Of a stretch of 64,000 nucleotides of DNA, positions 1 to 9,073 are shown piece after piece (within the stretch, counting starts at the first letter, position 1; every line of letters starts with the position of its first letter). This DNA is from Multivorans sp965232105 (lineage in GTDB: Bacteria > Acidobacteriota > Thermoanaerobaculia > Multivoradales > Multivoraceae), in NCBI GenBank assembly GCA_965232105.1, contig OZ246956.1, positions 1-64,000 of the forward strand, read 5' to 3'. A program made the position numbers and the translations under genes. The notes under the pieces are model-generated. The model had not been told where the DNA came from, did no database searches, and saw only the letters and a program-made list of their open reading frames with translations.

Positions 1-2091
1 CAGCAGTTCGAGGATCGCACCTTCGTGTTCGAAGTACAGGTGCCGGTCAACGTGGTCACCCGCAACGGGGAACCGGTTAGAGGCCTCGGTCCCGAGGACT
101 TCCAGGTCCTCGACGAAGGCGAAGTCCAGGACATCACGGGCTTTCGGGTCGTCGATCTGGACCTGATCGCGCCTGACGACCGCCACGTGATCGAGGCCGA
201 CTACGGAATCCCGCCCGCGGCGCGCCGCCACTTCCTGTTCCTGTTCGATCTCTCCTTCTCGGCGCCGACCGCGGTCGGCAAGGCGCGTGCGGCCGCCCAG
301 GCCTTCGTGCTCGAGCACCTGCATCCAACGGACCTGGCGGCGGTGGCGGTTCAAAGCGTGCAATCGGGTCCGCAACTGCTGATCACCTTCACCCCCGACC
401 GGGCGCAATTGGCGAGGGCGATCGCCACCCTCGGCAACCCCCGGCTCCTGCAACTGGCGACGAAGGATCCACTCGGCTTCCTGATCGACGCTCCGTCGGC
501 CAACTCCCTTTCCAGCTCGCTCGATACCGGCGGCGTGAACGAGGACATCGTTGCGATGCAGCGCGATCTCGACGCCTACCTACGGGTGATCGGCAACGAG
601 ATGGCGAAGTACGAGAAGAGCTACGCCCGAGGCCAGATATCGAGCTGGACAGGTTCGCTGCAGCAGATGGCGCGGATCATGGCCAGCGTCGAGGGCCGAA
701 AGCACGTCGTCCTGTTCTCGGAGGGATTCGACGGCCGCCTGCTGTTCGGCCGCCAACCCGACTTCTTCGACCAGGAAATGCAAGAGGAGCGGGAGGCGAT
801 CGAAGTCGGCGACTACTCCCGGGTCGACATGGACAACCGCTACGGCAACACGGGGCTCCAGGGCCAGGTCAACCGGATGTTGAACGAGTTCCAGCGGGCG
901 AACTCGGTGATCCACACGGTCGACATCTCCGGCCTGCGGGCCGACCTGCCCGCGGAACACCGCGTCCGGAGCGTCGGCCGGGACGCGCTGTTCTACCTGG
1001 CCAACGAAACCGGCGGCGCCCTGCACGAGGACGCGAACGACTTCGGCGCCGAGTTGAGCGAGGTGCTCGAGTCCTCCGCCGTCACCTATCTGCTGAGCTT
1101 CGAGCCTTCGGAGGCTGGAGAACCGGGCGATCACCGGCAGATCAAGGTGCGCGCGCGGGCGCCGAAGGGCGCCCAGATTTCCCACCGCATGGGCTACTAC
1201 ACGCCGCGTCCGTTCGGCGACCTGCACCCGATGGAGAAGCGCCTGCTCGCCTCGGATCTGATCGCGGCCGCCGAGGAGCGGGACGATCTGGAGATCGACG
1301 TGCTGGCGGCGGCGTTCCGGGCGGGTCCGGGTCAAGCCTACGTACCGGTCATCGTCGAAATCGGCGGCACGGGACTACTCGACGGCCACGAACGGCCACA
1401 GCTCCCGGTTGAACTCTACGCGTACATTACGGACGAGAAGTCGGAGATGCGGGACTTCTTCAGTCGAGTGGTGACGCTCAACCTCGCCGGTCGCGAAGAC
1501 ACCTTCGCCAACACCGGCCTCAAGTACTACGGGCACCTGGACCTCGGCCCCGGCAACTATCTGCTGCGCGTCCTCGCACGCAACGGAACTACCGGCAGCA
1601 CCGGCGTCGAAACGGTGGAGCTGCACGTTCCGACCTTCGGCACGGGCGAACCGACCCTGCTTCCGCCCTTCTTCCACGAAGAGCCGGGAACCTGGTTCCT
1701 GGTCAAGGAACAACCCGCGGACCAGTACGCCAAGACGACCGTCTACCCCTTTACGGTGAACGGCGAACCCTACGTGCCGGCCGCAGCGCCGCTGGTGCAA
1801 ACCGGGCTGAAGGGGCCCAACGCCGAGATCTGTCTGGTCGGCTACAACCTCGGGCAGGGCGATCTCGCCCTGGAAGCAACCGTTGTGGGCCAGAATGACG
1901 AGCTGGTCAGGGGCGGCGAAATCGCTCTCCTGGAGCGGACGGTGACCGGGATTCCCGGGCTGGACAAGCTCGTCGCCAACTTCGACCCCGCCGATCTTCC
2001 CGCGGGCGACTACACTCTGAGAGTTGCAGTGACGGACCCGGCAACCCAGGTCCGATCTGCCAACTCGATCCCCTTGAGAGTCCTGAACTAA
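1..2091 (+). CDS. VWFA-related secreted protein, 5'-truncated by window edge
   Basis: The reading frame is open from base 1, so the true start lies upstream; 696 residues are visible. It aligns along its whole length with the next gene: an N-terminal beta-rich segment, then a von Willebrand A-type domain with a DLSFS motif (DxSxS, the metal-ion-dependent adhesion site) about 85 residues into the visible part, then a long C-terminal region containing YYGHLDLGPGNY. This organisation matches the VWFA-related family known mainly from Acidobacteria. The missing N-terminus presumably carries a signal peptide, as in the paralogue. Role unknown; a surface or periplasmic binding or adhesion protein is inferred. 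Intact MIDAS residues distinguish it from its neighbour. Confidence 0.85.
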   Translation, partial: QQFEDRTFVFEVQVPVNVVTRNGEPVRGLGPEDFQVLDEGEVQDITGFRVVDLDLIAPDDRHVIEADYGIPPAARRHFLFLFDLSFSAPTAVGKARAAAQAFVLEHLHPTDLAAVAVQSVQSGPQLLITFTPDRAQLARAIATLGNPRLLQLATKDPLGFLIDAPSANSLSSSLDTGGVNEDIVAMQRDLDAYLRVIGNEMAKYEKSYARGQISSWTGSLQQMARIMASVEGRKHVVLFSEGFDGRLLFGRQPDFFDQEMQEEREAIEVGDYSRVDMDNRYGNTGLQGQVNRMLNEFQRANSVIHTVDISGLRADLPAEHRVRSVGRDALFYLANETGGALHEDANDFGAELSEVLESSAVTYLLSFEPSEAGEPGDHRQIKVRARAPKGAQISHRMGYYTPRPFGDLHPMEKRLLASDLIAAAEERDDLEIDVLAAAFRAGPGQAYVPVIVEIGGTGLLDGHERPQLPVELYAYITDEKSEMRDFFSRVVTLNLAGREDTFANTGLKYYGHLDLGPGNYLLRVLARNGTTGSTGVETVELHVPTFGTGEPTLLPPFFHEEPGTWFLVKEQPADQYAKTTVYPFTVNGEPYVPAAAPLVQTGLKGPNAEICLVGYNLGQGDLALEATVVGQNDELVRGGEIALLERTVTGIPGLDKLVANFDPADLPAGDYTLRVAVTDPATQVRSANSIPLRVLN

Positions 2092-2155
2092 CCGCGGGAC
2101 GTTCGGGCCGCGGCGTTCAGGCCAACGAACCAACTCTGGATCAGGGAGCCCTGAA

Positions 2156-4324
2156 ATGGACAATCGCAGGCTCATGAACCGTCCACTTCCACCATCGACG
2201 CTTCGTACCGGCGCCCTGCTCTGCGCGGGCGCACTGCTGCTGTCGGCCGCTTCGGCCGACGCCCAGCGAAACCGGAGGCAGAGGCAGGCGGAGTTCAGCG
2301 ACACAACCACTGTGACCGTGGTCGAGGTTCCGGTCCACGTCAGCAGAAGCGGCGACCCGCTCCGGGATCTGACGTCTGACGATTTCGAACTCTTCGACGG
2401 CCGGAAGAAGGTCGCCATCACCGGTTTCGAGGTTGTCGATCTGGCCAAGGCCGGCGGCAAGGCCACCGATGCCCCGGTTCCGGTGGCCGCGCGGCGGCAC
2501 TTCCTGCTCCTGTTCGACCTCTTCTTCACCGCACCCGATTCGGTCGGCCGCGCCCAGCAGGCCGCAGCGGACCTCGTATTGCGCGAGCTTCATCCCACCG
2601 ATCTGGTCGCCCTGGCGCTCTACGACACCCGGCCGCGACTGGTCCTTGGCTTCACCTCGGACCGTAGCCAGATCCGCCAGGCGATTCGAAGCCTGGGCAA
2701 GATCGAGACCGGCGAAGCGATTCGCGACCCCTTGGGCCTGGTGATCGGCGATCTGGCCGCTTCGCAGCCGACGGACAGCGACCTGGGCGACGGCGGCAGC
2801 GGGGCCAACGCCGTTGACGCCGATTCCCTGCTTTCCCAGACCCAACGAGAGCTGCGAAACCTCCAAGGTGCCGCGGAACGGGGTCGAGCGGCAAGTCACG
2901 TCGCCGCACTGACCGCCGGCATGAGCGAACTCGCCAACTGGATGCACTCGATCCAAGGACGCAAGCACGTCGTGTTCCTGTCCGAAGGGTTCGACAACTC
3001 GATCCTGGTGGGCCAACAGGGCCTGGGGGACGCCCGGGAGCAGCAGCAGATCCTGGATCGCCAAACCGCGGTTGCAAACGGCCGAACCGCGGAAGTAGAC
3101 AACGAAGAGTTGTTCGGCAGCAGTTCCGCGCAGGCCTCCATGAACAGGATGCTATCGGTCTTCCGGGAGGCCAACTGCACGATTCAGGCGGTCGACGTCA
3201 GCGGCCAGGTACTCAGCGAGAGCCAGAGCAACCGCGCCTCCCTGTCCATGATGGCCAGTGACACCGGCGGCGAGATGTTCTCCAACTTCGGCAACCTGGG
3301 CGACGCGATGTCCGAGATGCTGGATCGCACCAGCGTGACCTACCTGCTCGCGTTCCAGCCCGAGAACCTGAAGTACGACGGCAAGTTCAACAAGCTGCGA
3401 GTGCGCCTCAAAACCTCCCCTCGGGGAACACAGGTCGTCCACAGGCCCGGTTACTACGCGCCCAAGCCGTACGCCCAGACGAATCCGCTTGAACGGGCGC
3501 TCGACTCCGCACAGCAGGTGATGGGCGGCGTCGAAGCCGGCGAGATCGACGCCTCCGTCCTCGCCGCCGGCTTCGCCGCCGACAGCGGCAAGGCCTACGC
3601 TCCCGTCTTGATCGAGGCCAAGGGTCAGGACCTCATAGGCGGCCTTGAGCAAGGGACCGTCCCGCTCCAGGTCTACGCCTACGCGCTCGACGAACACGGC
3701 ATCGTGCGGGACTTCTTCGTCCGTGCAATGGGTCTCGATCTGGCAGAGGCCGGCGCCGCATTGCGCCAGAGCGGGCTGAAGTACTGGGGACACTTCGACC
3801 TGGAACCGGGCAGCTACTCGGTACGGGTTCTGATCCGCAACGACGCCACCGGCCACCGCTCCCTGACCACCTCGGTTCTCGAAGTGCCCGGCGAGACAGC
3901 AACGCTGCAGCCGCCCTTGTTCCCCGAGCCGCCCGGCAAGTGGGTTCTGATCCGCGAGGAGGAATCGGAGCAGCGGCGAGACGTGGCCTTCCCGTTCCTC
4001 CGCGGCGGGGAGCCGTTCATCCCGGCGGCGCGACCTGAAATCACGGCCGGCGGTGAAACGCCGATCAGCCTCGTGGGCGTGAACCTCGGCTCCGGGCCCG
4101 TGTCGGTGCGGACGCAGATGTTCCGGCCGGACGGTGAACAGGTGGCAGACGGCGGCGAGATCGTCCTCGATCCCGGAGCCCAGGCCGGCTCGGGGTTCTC
4201 GCAGCTCTCCGGCGTATTCGTGGCGGGCCGGAAGCTGAGCGCCGGCGACTACATCCTCTCCGTCGTCGTGACCGACCAGGAAAACCAGGAGCACGCGTCG
4301 TCGACGACGATCCGGGTGCTCTAG
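2156..4324 (+). CDS. VWFA-related secreted protein (paralogue 2)
   Basis: 722 aa with a signal peptide (about residues 1-36: basic start, hydrophobic core, ADA-Q cleavage-like site). The ATG is preceded by GGGAG at suitable distance. It is a tandem paralogue of the upstream gene, 64 bp away. The VWA domain begins near residue 115, but the MIDAS-like motif reads DLFFT (residues 121-125), so the first conserved Ser is Phe; metal binding may be altered. The conserved VWA tract IQGRKHVVFLSEGFD and the C-terminal KYWGHFDLEPGSY segment are shared with paralogue 1. Known of the family: extracytoplasmic VWA proteins of Acidobacteria with no established function. Co-transcription with the first gene is likely. 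Confidence 0.88.
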   Translation: MDNRRLMNRPLPPSTLRTGALLCAGALLLSAASADAQRNRRQRQAEFSDTTTVTVVEVPVHVSRSGDPLRDLTSDDFELFDGRKKVAITGFEVVDLAKAGGKATDAPVPVAARRHFLLLFDLFFTAPDSVGRAQQAAADLVLRELHPTDLVALALYDTRPRLVLGFTSDRSQIRQAIRSLGKIETGEAIRDPLGLVIGDLAASQPTDSDLGDGGSGANAVDADSLLSQTQRELRNLQGAAERGRAASHVAALTAGMSELANWMHSIQGRKHVVFLSEGFDNSILVGQQGLGDAREQQQILDRQTAVANGRTAEVDNEELFGSSSAQASMNRMLSVFREANCTIQAVDVSGQVLSESQSNRASLSMMASDTGGEMFSNFGNLGDAMSEMLDRTSVTYLLAFQPENLKYDGKFNKLRVRLKTSPRGTQVVHRPGYYAPKPYAQTNPLERALDSAQQVMGGVEAGEIDASVLAAGFAADSGKAYAPVLIEAKGQDLIGGLEQGTVPLQVYAYALDEHGIVRDFFVRAMGLDLAEAGAALRQSGLKYWGHFDLEPGSYSVRVLIRNDATGHRSLTTSVLEVPGETATLQPPLFPEPPGKWVLIREEESEQRRDVAFPFLRGGEPFIPAARPEITAGGETPISLVGVNLGSGPVSVRTQMFRPDGEQVADGGEIVLDPGAQAGSGFSQLSGVFVAGRKLSAGDYILSVVVTDQENQEHASSTTIRVL

Positions 4325-4328
4325 GCCT

Positions 4329-4407
4329 GCGCGGCAGAAACTGGGTGCGCCGCGCCGTCTGGCCGGCATCCGGCGCAAAGCGCGAGCTTGCGGACGTTCT
4401 GCCGCGC
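4329..4407. repeat. Inverted-repeat element between convergent genes, containing dispersed repeat copy A
   Basis: Perfect 11-bp inverted repeats (GCGCGGCAGAA at 4329-4339, its complement at 4397-4407) enclose a segment starting ACTGGGTGCGCC (4340-4393) that recurs at 49592-49654 and, inverted, at 31075-31129. It lies between the stops of two convergent VWFA-type genes. It could act as a bidirectional terminator or be a REP-like mobile repeat. Confidence 0.65.
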
Positions 4408-4414
4408 TAGCCCG

Positions 4415-6250
4415 CTAACGGACGTCGATCCCGCCGCGCAGGAACGACTGACGGCCGCCAATGTCGTCGCGCAGCCCGACGCCGATGTCGTGATAGCCGG
4501 CCTCCAAAGTGACTTCGAGGCCGTAGCGCCACGAACCGTTCTCGATCTCCGGGATCCGGTCTTCCGGCACGGCGATCTTCAGCTCCGTCCGTTGCGGTTC
4601 CGTTGACCGGTCGTTCTCGTCCTTGGCCGCCAGCCAGAGTTCGATGCGGCCGTGATGCAGGCCCTCCCGCGGGATCAGGACAAGCTCCTTCCACGGGACC
4701 TCGACGACGATCGGCACGTCGTAGTTGCCATCCGAACGCCGCTTCGCCGGCAGGCTGTCCACCCGCACGCCAAGGGGGTTCTCCTGCATGTTCAGGTTCA
4801 GCGCGGACTGGGTACCCTCGATCATCTTCGATTCGACCGTCTTCGACCGGTAGCCACTGCGGTAGCGCACCGAGGCGCCCCTGGGTTTGTTCTTCCAGCG
4901 GACATCGATCGAGTGATAACGGCCTGTGTCGGCGGTGGTCGGCATGTAGCCCAGGGAGTAGTAGTTTCGGAAATCGTCCGCGATCTTCAACAGGTCGGGC
5001 ATCACCCGGTTCGCGTTGATCACGGCGCGTCCCCCGGTCTCCTCCGCCATGAGTTGCAGCGGCGCCTGGAGATTCGTCAACTGGATCTGGTCGATCAGCG
5101 ACGCCTGGCCGGGCGCCCCCGCGGTCTGGGCGGCTACGGTGCCTTGCGACAGAACAGTCAGGCCACGGGCGTCGATCGTGTAGAAGCTCGTGCGGTTCGC
5201 GTTCGCTCCCGCCGCGATCTGCTGGAATCGCCGCGACAGGTCGTACTCCGCCATCTCGATCAGGGATACAGATCGCTCGTAGAGTTGCTCGACGAAGTAG
5301 AAGATGTCCTCGGCCGCGATCATCGGAATGCCGTCGGCGACATAGACGAGCGCCTTACGGCCTGGAGCCGCGGACAGGTTCTCGACCACCCGTGACAACG
5401 CATTGATCGACAGGTTGGTGTCGTTGCGGACCGAACCCGCGTACGCCATCAACTGGTTGCGTGCGTAGTTTCCCCCGCCGCCAACGGATTGCCCGGCCCG
5501 CACCGCGTCCGCCACCTCGGGCCTGTCCTCTCTGGAGAACTCGTTGTTCACGTCGACGATGTTGCCGATCAGATCCCGGCGCTCGTTGTTCCGGTGAATC
5601 CGCTGAGCGGAAACCTCCTCCAACTCGAGCAGCGCCCGGTTCAACTGCTCCCGACTGTTGGTGAACGGCAGACGCAGGGTGAGACCGGGGTCGGAACTGG
5701 CCAGCATGACCTGGTCTTCGGGGCGCAACTGTTCCCGAATGAAGACGCGCAACTCCCGCAGGACACGGTTGCGATTGAACGGCGTGAGATTGAAATTGTC
5801 GATGTAGACCGCGACGTGGAGAGCCTGTTCCGGTGGAATAGACGCCGGTTCCCGGCGACGTCTGTCCACTTCGAAGCGGTCCCCGGCCGCCGGCGGCGCC
5901 AGCGGCTGGGCCTCGACTTCGCCCCCGCGGCGTACGAAGAGCTCGTCATCCCTCAACTCCACCGCGTAGAAGTTGCTGATCTGGACCGGCCTGCCGTCGA
6001 CGCGCAGTTCAAAGTCGTCGGGTACCAGCCCCAGGACCGGCTTGCCATCGGCGCCAGTGACGTAGACGTCGATGTTCACCACCTCGACGTTCACCACCTC
6101 GGTGAACCCCGGGCCCGAAGGCGCGCGCACAGATTGCTGCTGTGCCCCGAGCGGGAGCGCCGTCGAGGACCAGGCCAGGAGGCCGATCACGGCGCCCACT
6201 GGCCCCAGGTCGTTCCAGCGGGGCAACGCGGTTGGATTCGCCAATGCCAT
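4415..6250 (-). CDS. VWFA-related secreted protein (paralogue 3)
   Basis: 611 aa, convergent to paralogue 2. A signal peptide spans about residues 1-36 (cleavage near LGA-QQQ). An N-terminal segment ending VPDDFELRVDGRPV is followed by a VWA-like domain from about residue 145 in which the MIDAS position is DNFNLT (residues 151-156), that is DxxN rather than DxSxS. The tract APGRKALVYVADGIP corresponds to the GRKHVV block of the other two. It lacks their long shared C-terminus. Family function is unknown; export to the envelope is inferred from the signal peptide. It lies 46 bp downstream of the sulfatase-fold/TPR gene on the same strand. Confidence 0.85.
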   Translation of the reverse strand: MALANPTALPRWNDLGPVGAVIGLLAWSSTALPLGAQQQSVRAPSGPGFTEVVNVEVVNIDVYVTGADGKPVLGLVPDDFELRVDGRPVQISNFYAVELRDDELFVRRGGEVEAQPLAPPAAGDRFEVDRRRREPASIPPEQALHVAVYIDNFNLTPFNRNRVLRELRVFIREQLRPEDQVMLASSDPGLTLRLPFTNSREQLNRALLELEEVSAQRIHRNNERRDLIGNIVDVNNEFSREDRPEVADAVRAGQSVGGGGNYARNQLMAYAGSVRNDTNLSINALSRVVENLSAAPGRKALVYVADGIPMIAAEDIFYFVEQLYERSVSLIEMAEYDLSRRFQQIAAGANANRTSFYTIDARGLTVLSQGTVAAQTAGAPGQASLIDQIQLTNLQAPLQLMAEETGGRAVINANRVMPDLLKIADDFRNYYSLGYMPTTADTGRYHSIDVRWKNKPRGASVRYRSGYRSKTVESKMIEGTQSALNLNMQENPLGVRVDSLPAKRRSDGNYDVPIVVEVPWKELVLIPREGLHHGRIELWLAAKDENDRSTEPQRTELKIAVPEDRIPEIENGSWRYGLEVTLEAGYHDIGVGLRDDIGGRQSFLRGGIDVR

Positions 6251-6296
6251 GGAGAGAGCCTAACCCGTTTGAACCGAATGCGGGCGAAACGCCACG

Positions 6297-8495
6297 CTAA
6301 CGCGACCCGGCGAGCAGCAGGAGCTCCTGCGCCTCCGGCCACCTCCGCAGGGCTTCGCCGAGCACGCCGTCGGCCGAGCGGGGATCGTTCATCGCCCGCA
6401 GCGCTCGCACCGCCTCGGCGTAGGCGCCGGAATTCGGGTTGACCGTCACCATCTCCTGCAGGGTACGACCGACCTCAGAGCCGCGGCCCGTGAGCGCCTG
6501 GAGGAAGGCCAGCGATGAGTACGCCCCGAGCAGTTCGGGACGCAACGCGATCGCCTCCCGGTACGCGCTCCCGGCCCCCTCGTCACGGCCCAGGGCGGCC
6601 AGGGCCGTGCCGCGGTAGAGGTACAGGTGACCGAGAACCTCCCGGTCACTACGCTCGCCAAACTCCGCCAGCACCTCGTCGCTCAGGGCCAGGGCCTCCT
6701 CGAAGCGGTCCTGCTTGTTCAGCCAGGCCGCCTTCGTGATCAACGGCCCCAACCGGCGGCCGCGGCTGGCGATCGCCCGTCGGAGGTACTCGTCAGCCGC
6801 CGCCACGTCGTCCTCCAGGAGGGCCGCCTGAGCCAGGACGTCGTTCGCCAACGGCGCCCGCTCGACGACGGCCAGCGCGTGCTGCCGGGCCTCGGCGACC
6901 CGACCCTCGAGCAGCAACAACTCCGCTACCTTGAGCCCGGCGCTGGCCGCGTCGCCAGCGGAAGCATCGAACGCCCTCCGGTAAGCCTCAAGTGCCTGTT
7001 TCGGCCGCCGGCGCCGCTCCAGGACATCGCCCAACTGCTGCCAGGCCAGGACGAGTTGCGGCTCCTGCCGGAGAACCGCCCGTAGCGCCGACTCGGCCTC
7101 CGGCAGGTCGCCGCCGTCGATCAGCCGGGACGCCCGCCCCACTTCCACGACGACTCCGACCCGGTCCTTGGGATCGGCAAGGGGCCCGGCGGCCGCACGC
7201 CCGCCTCCGGAGAGGTAGCCGAGCGATTCCAGCCGTTGCCGGGTCTCAGGATCGTCCTCCGCGGGGGAGGCCAGCGTCCGGTCGATCTCCGCCAGGACCG
7301 CGCGAAAGCGCCGGGCCGCGGCACGCTCTTCCTGAACGACGTTGTTCCTTTCCCCCGGGTCCTCCGACAGCCGGAAGAGTTCCGGATCGGGCGAGTCGAT
7401 GAAGTGCAGGTCGCCCTCGACGATCGAGGCAAGATCGCTCCAGCCGAAGTGGATGCGCGGATAGACGCTCTCGGAGACGATCTGCCGCGGGGCAGCATCT
7501 TCCCGTTCCAGCCCCTGTCCCAGGTCCAGCAAATCGAGGCCCTCGAGTCCCGCTGGCGGGGCCAGACCAGCCAGCGAGTAGATCGTCGGCGCCACGTCGG
7601 CAAGCTGCGCGCTGGCCGCGATCCGGTCGCCCGCGCGCTCCCCATGCGGCAGCTTGACGACCAGCGGCACCTGGAGGACTTCCCGATAGATGAGGATCAC
7701 ATGGTCCATCTCGCCGTGGTCCATGAGCCCCTCGCCGTGATCCGACAGCAGGACGATCACCGCCTCGTCGTAGGCGCCAAGCTCCTCCAGGCCCCGCAGC
7801 AGCTCGCCGACAACGGCGTCCGCCGCCGCCACTTCGCCGTCGTACGGGTTCTCGTAGCGGTCGGCATACGGAGCCGGCGGCTCGTACGGCGCATGAGGCT
7901 CGTACAGGTGAAGGAACAGGAAGAAAGGGCGATCGGCCACTTCGCCGAGCCACTCCGACGCAGCCTCCAGGGTCTCCTTCCCCGACCGCTGAAGCTGGCC
8001 CAACTGGCGACCTGTTTCGAATCCGACACCATCGTCGTAGACATCGAATCCGCGGCCGATTCCAGTCCCCGAGCGCAGGACGTAGGACGAGACGAAACCA
8101 CCGGTCGCGTACCCGTGCCGACCGAGTTCCGACGCCAGGGTCGGGATCGATTCGTCGAGTCGGTAGCCCGCGTTGTCGCGGACGCCATGCTCCGGCGGCA
8201 ACAGACCCGTGAACAGGCTGGCATGGGACGGCAGGGTCACGTTGACGTGCGTGTAGGCGCGCTCGAACAGCACGCCGCCGGCAGCGAGACGGTCGATGGC
8301 CGGCGTCTCGATCCGGTCGTAGCCGTAGGCCGGCAACCGGTCCGAGCGCAGCGTGTCGATCGAAACCAGGATGATCGGAGGGCGCGGCGAATCCGCGCTC
8401 GCCTCACCCTCGGGCGCCGGCGGTGGAGAACATGCCGAAACGCCAAGCGCCGCCACGCCCGCCAAGAGCGACGGAAAGACGCGAGCGCCCCTCAC
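6297..8495 (-). CDS. Sulfatase-fold (alkaline phosphatase superfamily) lipoprotein with C-terminal TPRs
   Basis: 732 aa from a GTG whose last two bases overlap the upstream stop (GTGA). This start puts a lipobox (LGVSAC, Cys22) right after the hydrophobic stretch; longer starts would bury it. Residues about 40-390 are a sulfatase-type domain: ILVSIDTLRSD metal loop, TLPSHAS at the nucleophile position (Thr87, not the CxPSR formylglycine signature), and LSDHGEG. Residues about 430-730 are helical TPR repeats. Known of the family: such Thr/Ser enzymes are phosphodiesterases or phosphoglycerol-transferase-like; substrate here is unknown. The protein is probably lipid-anchored. Translationally coupled to the upstream 185-aa protein. 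Confidence 0.85.
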   Translation of the reverse strand: MRGARVFPSLLAGVAALGVSACSPPPAPEGEASADSPRPPIILVSIDTLRSDRLPAYGYDRIETPAIDRLAAGGVLFERAYTHVNVTLPSHASLFTGLLPPEHGVRDNAGYRLDESIPTLASELGRHGYATGGFVSSYVLRSGTGIGRGFDVYDDGVGFETGRQLGQLQRSGKETLEAASEWLGEVADRPFFLFLHLYEPHAPYEPPAPYADRYENPYDGEVAAADAVVGELLRGLEELGAYDEAVIVLLSDHGEGLMDHGEMDHVILIYREVLQVPLVVKLPHGERAGDRIAASAQLADVAPTIYSLAGLAPPAGLEGLDLLDLGQGLEREDAAPRQIVSESVYPRIHFGWSDLASIVEGDLHFIDSPDPELFRLSEDPGERNNVVQEERAAARRFRAVLAEIDRTLASPAEDDPETRQRLESLGYLSGGGRAAAGPLADPKDRVGVVVEVGRASRLIDGGDLPEAESALRAVLRQEPQLVLAWQQLGDVLERRRRPKQALEAYRRAFDASAGDAASAGLKVAELLLLEGRVAEARQHALAVVERAPLANDVLAQAALLEDDVAAADEYLRRAIASRGRRLGPLITKAAWLNKQDRFEEALALSDEVLAEFGERSDREVLGHLYLYRGTALAALGRDEGAGSAYREAIALRPELLGAYSSLAFLQALTGRGSEVGRTLQEMVTVNPNSGAYAEAVRALRAMNDPRSADGVLGEALRRWPEAQELLLLAGSR

Positions 8496-9049
8496 TTCAA
8501 TTCGAGGGTCAAGCTGACTGTGTGCGGCAGACCGGAGACATCGCCGACCGGCGTCCACACTTCCACCGTCTCGCCGTCCTCCTTCACCTCTGACACCTCG
8601 ACCCAACGCGCCTCGCGCAAGCGAACCAGCACCTCGAACTTGCCGTCCGCAGGCGCCGGACGCCCGCTTTCCGAAGTCCAGAAGTTGTAGAGCGCCACCT
8701 CCTCCGACTGGCCCGCCTCGATCACCTGGAGGAAGAGCTGCTTCTCGTAGACCGGCAGGGAGTGCCCGTTCAACTCCACATCGAAGCCGAAGCTATACAC
8801 GGCGCGGCTGCCGGTGTTCTCGATCGTCGCCGTGAGCTTGCACAGCGTCTCGGCGCCGGGGGCCGCCGGACTCAATTCGATGCCAGCCAGAACGACATCC
8901 CGCTGATCCTCCGCGTCGACCGCAGTGACGGACAGCAACAGGAAGACGGACCAGACGCTGACGATGCCTGACGCCGCTGACCGGCGCCGTGACCTGTTTC
9001 TTCTACCGGAAGCTCCGGTCCCGGACGACGCGTTCAGCACGGCATGCAT
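8492..9049 (-). CDS. Secreted protein, uncharacterised, beta-rich
   Basis: 185 aa from an ATG at 9049. An arginine-rich start (RRNRSRRR) precedes a hydrophobic stretch ending VDA, consistent with a signal peptide with a long n-region. The mature part resembles a single beta-sandwich module (CARDB-like pattern: LCKLTATIENTGSRAVYSFG, later NFWTSE and HTVSLTLELK). No family could be named with certainty. It overlaps the sulfatase-fold/TPR gene by 4 bp, so the two are probably cotranslated and may act together in the envelope. Its start is only 24 bp from the start of the divergent DUF3179 gene, leaving no room for two separate promoters; the true start may be further in. Confidence 0.65.
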   Translation of the reverse strand: MHAVLNASSGTGASGRRNRSRRRSAASGIVSVWSVFLLLSVTAVDAEDQRDVVLAGIELSPAAPGAETLCKLTATIENTGSRAVYSFGFDVELNGHSLPVYEKQLFLQVIEAGQSEEVALYNFWTSESGRPAPADGKFEVLVRLREARWVEVSEVKEDGETVEVWTPVGDVSGLPHTVSLTLELK

Positions 9050-9073
9050 ACTATCGGCGGGAGTCTTTCGACC

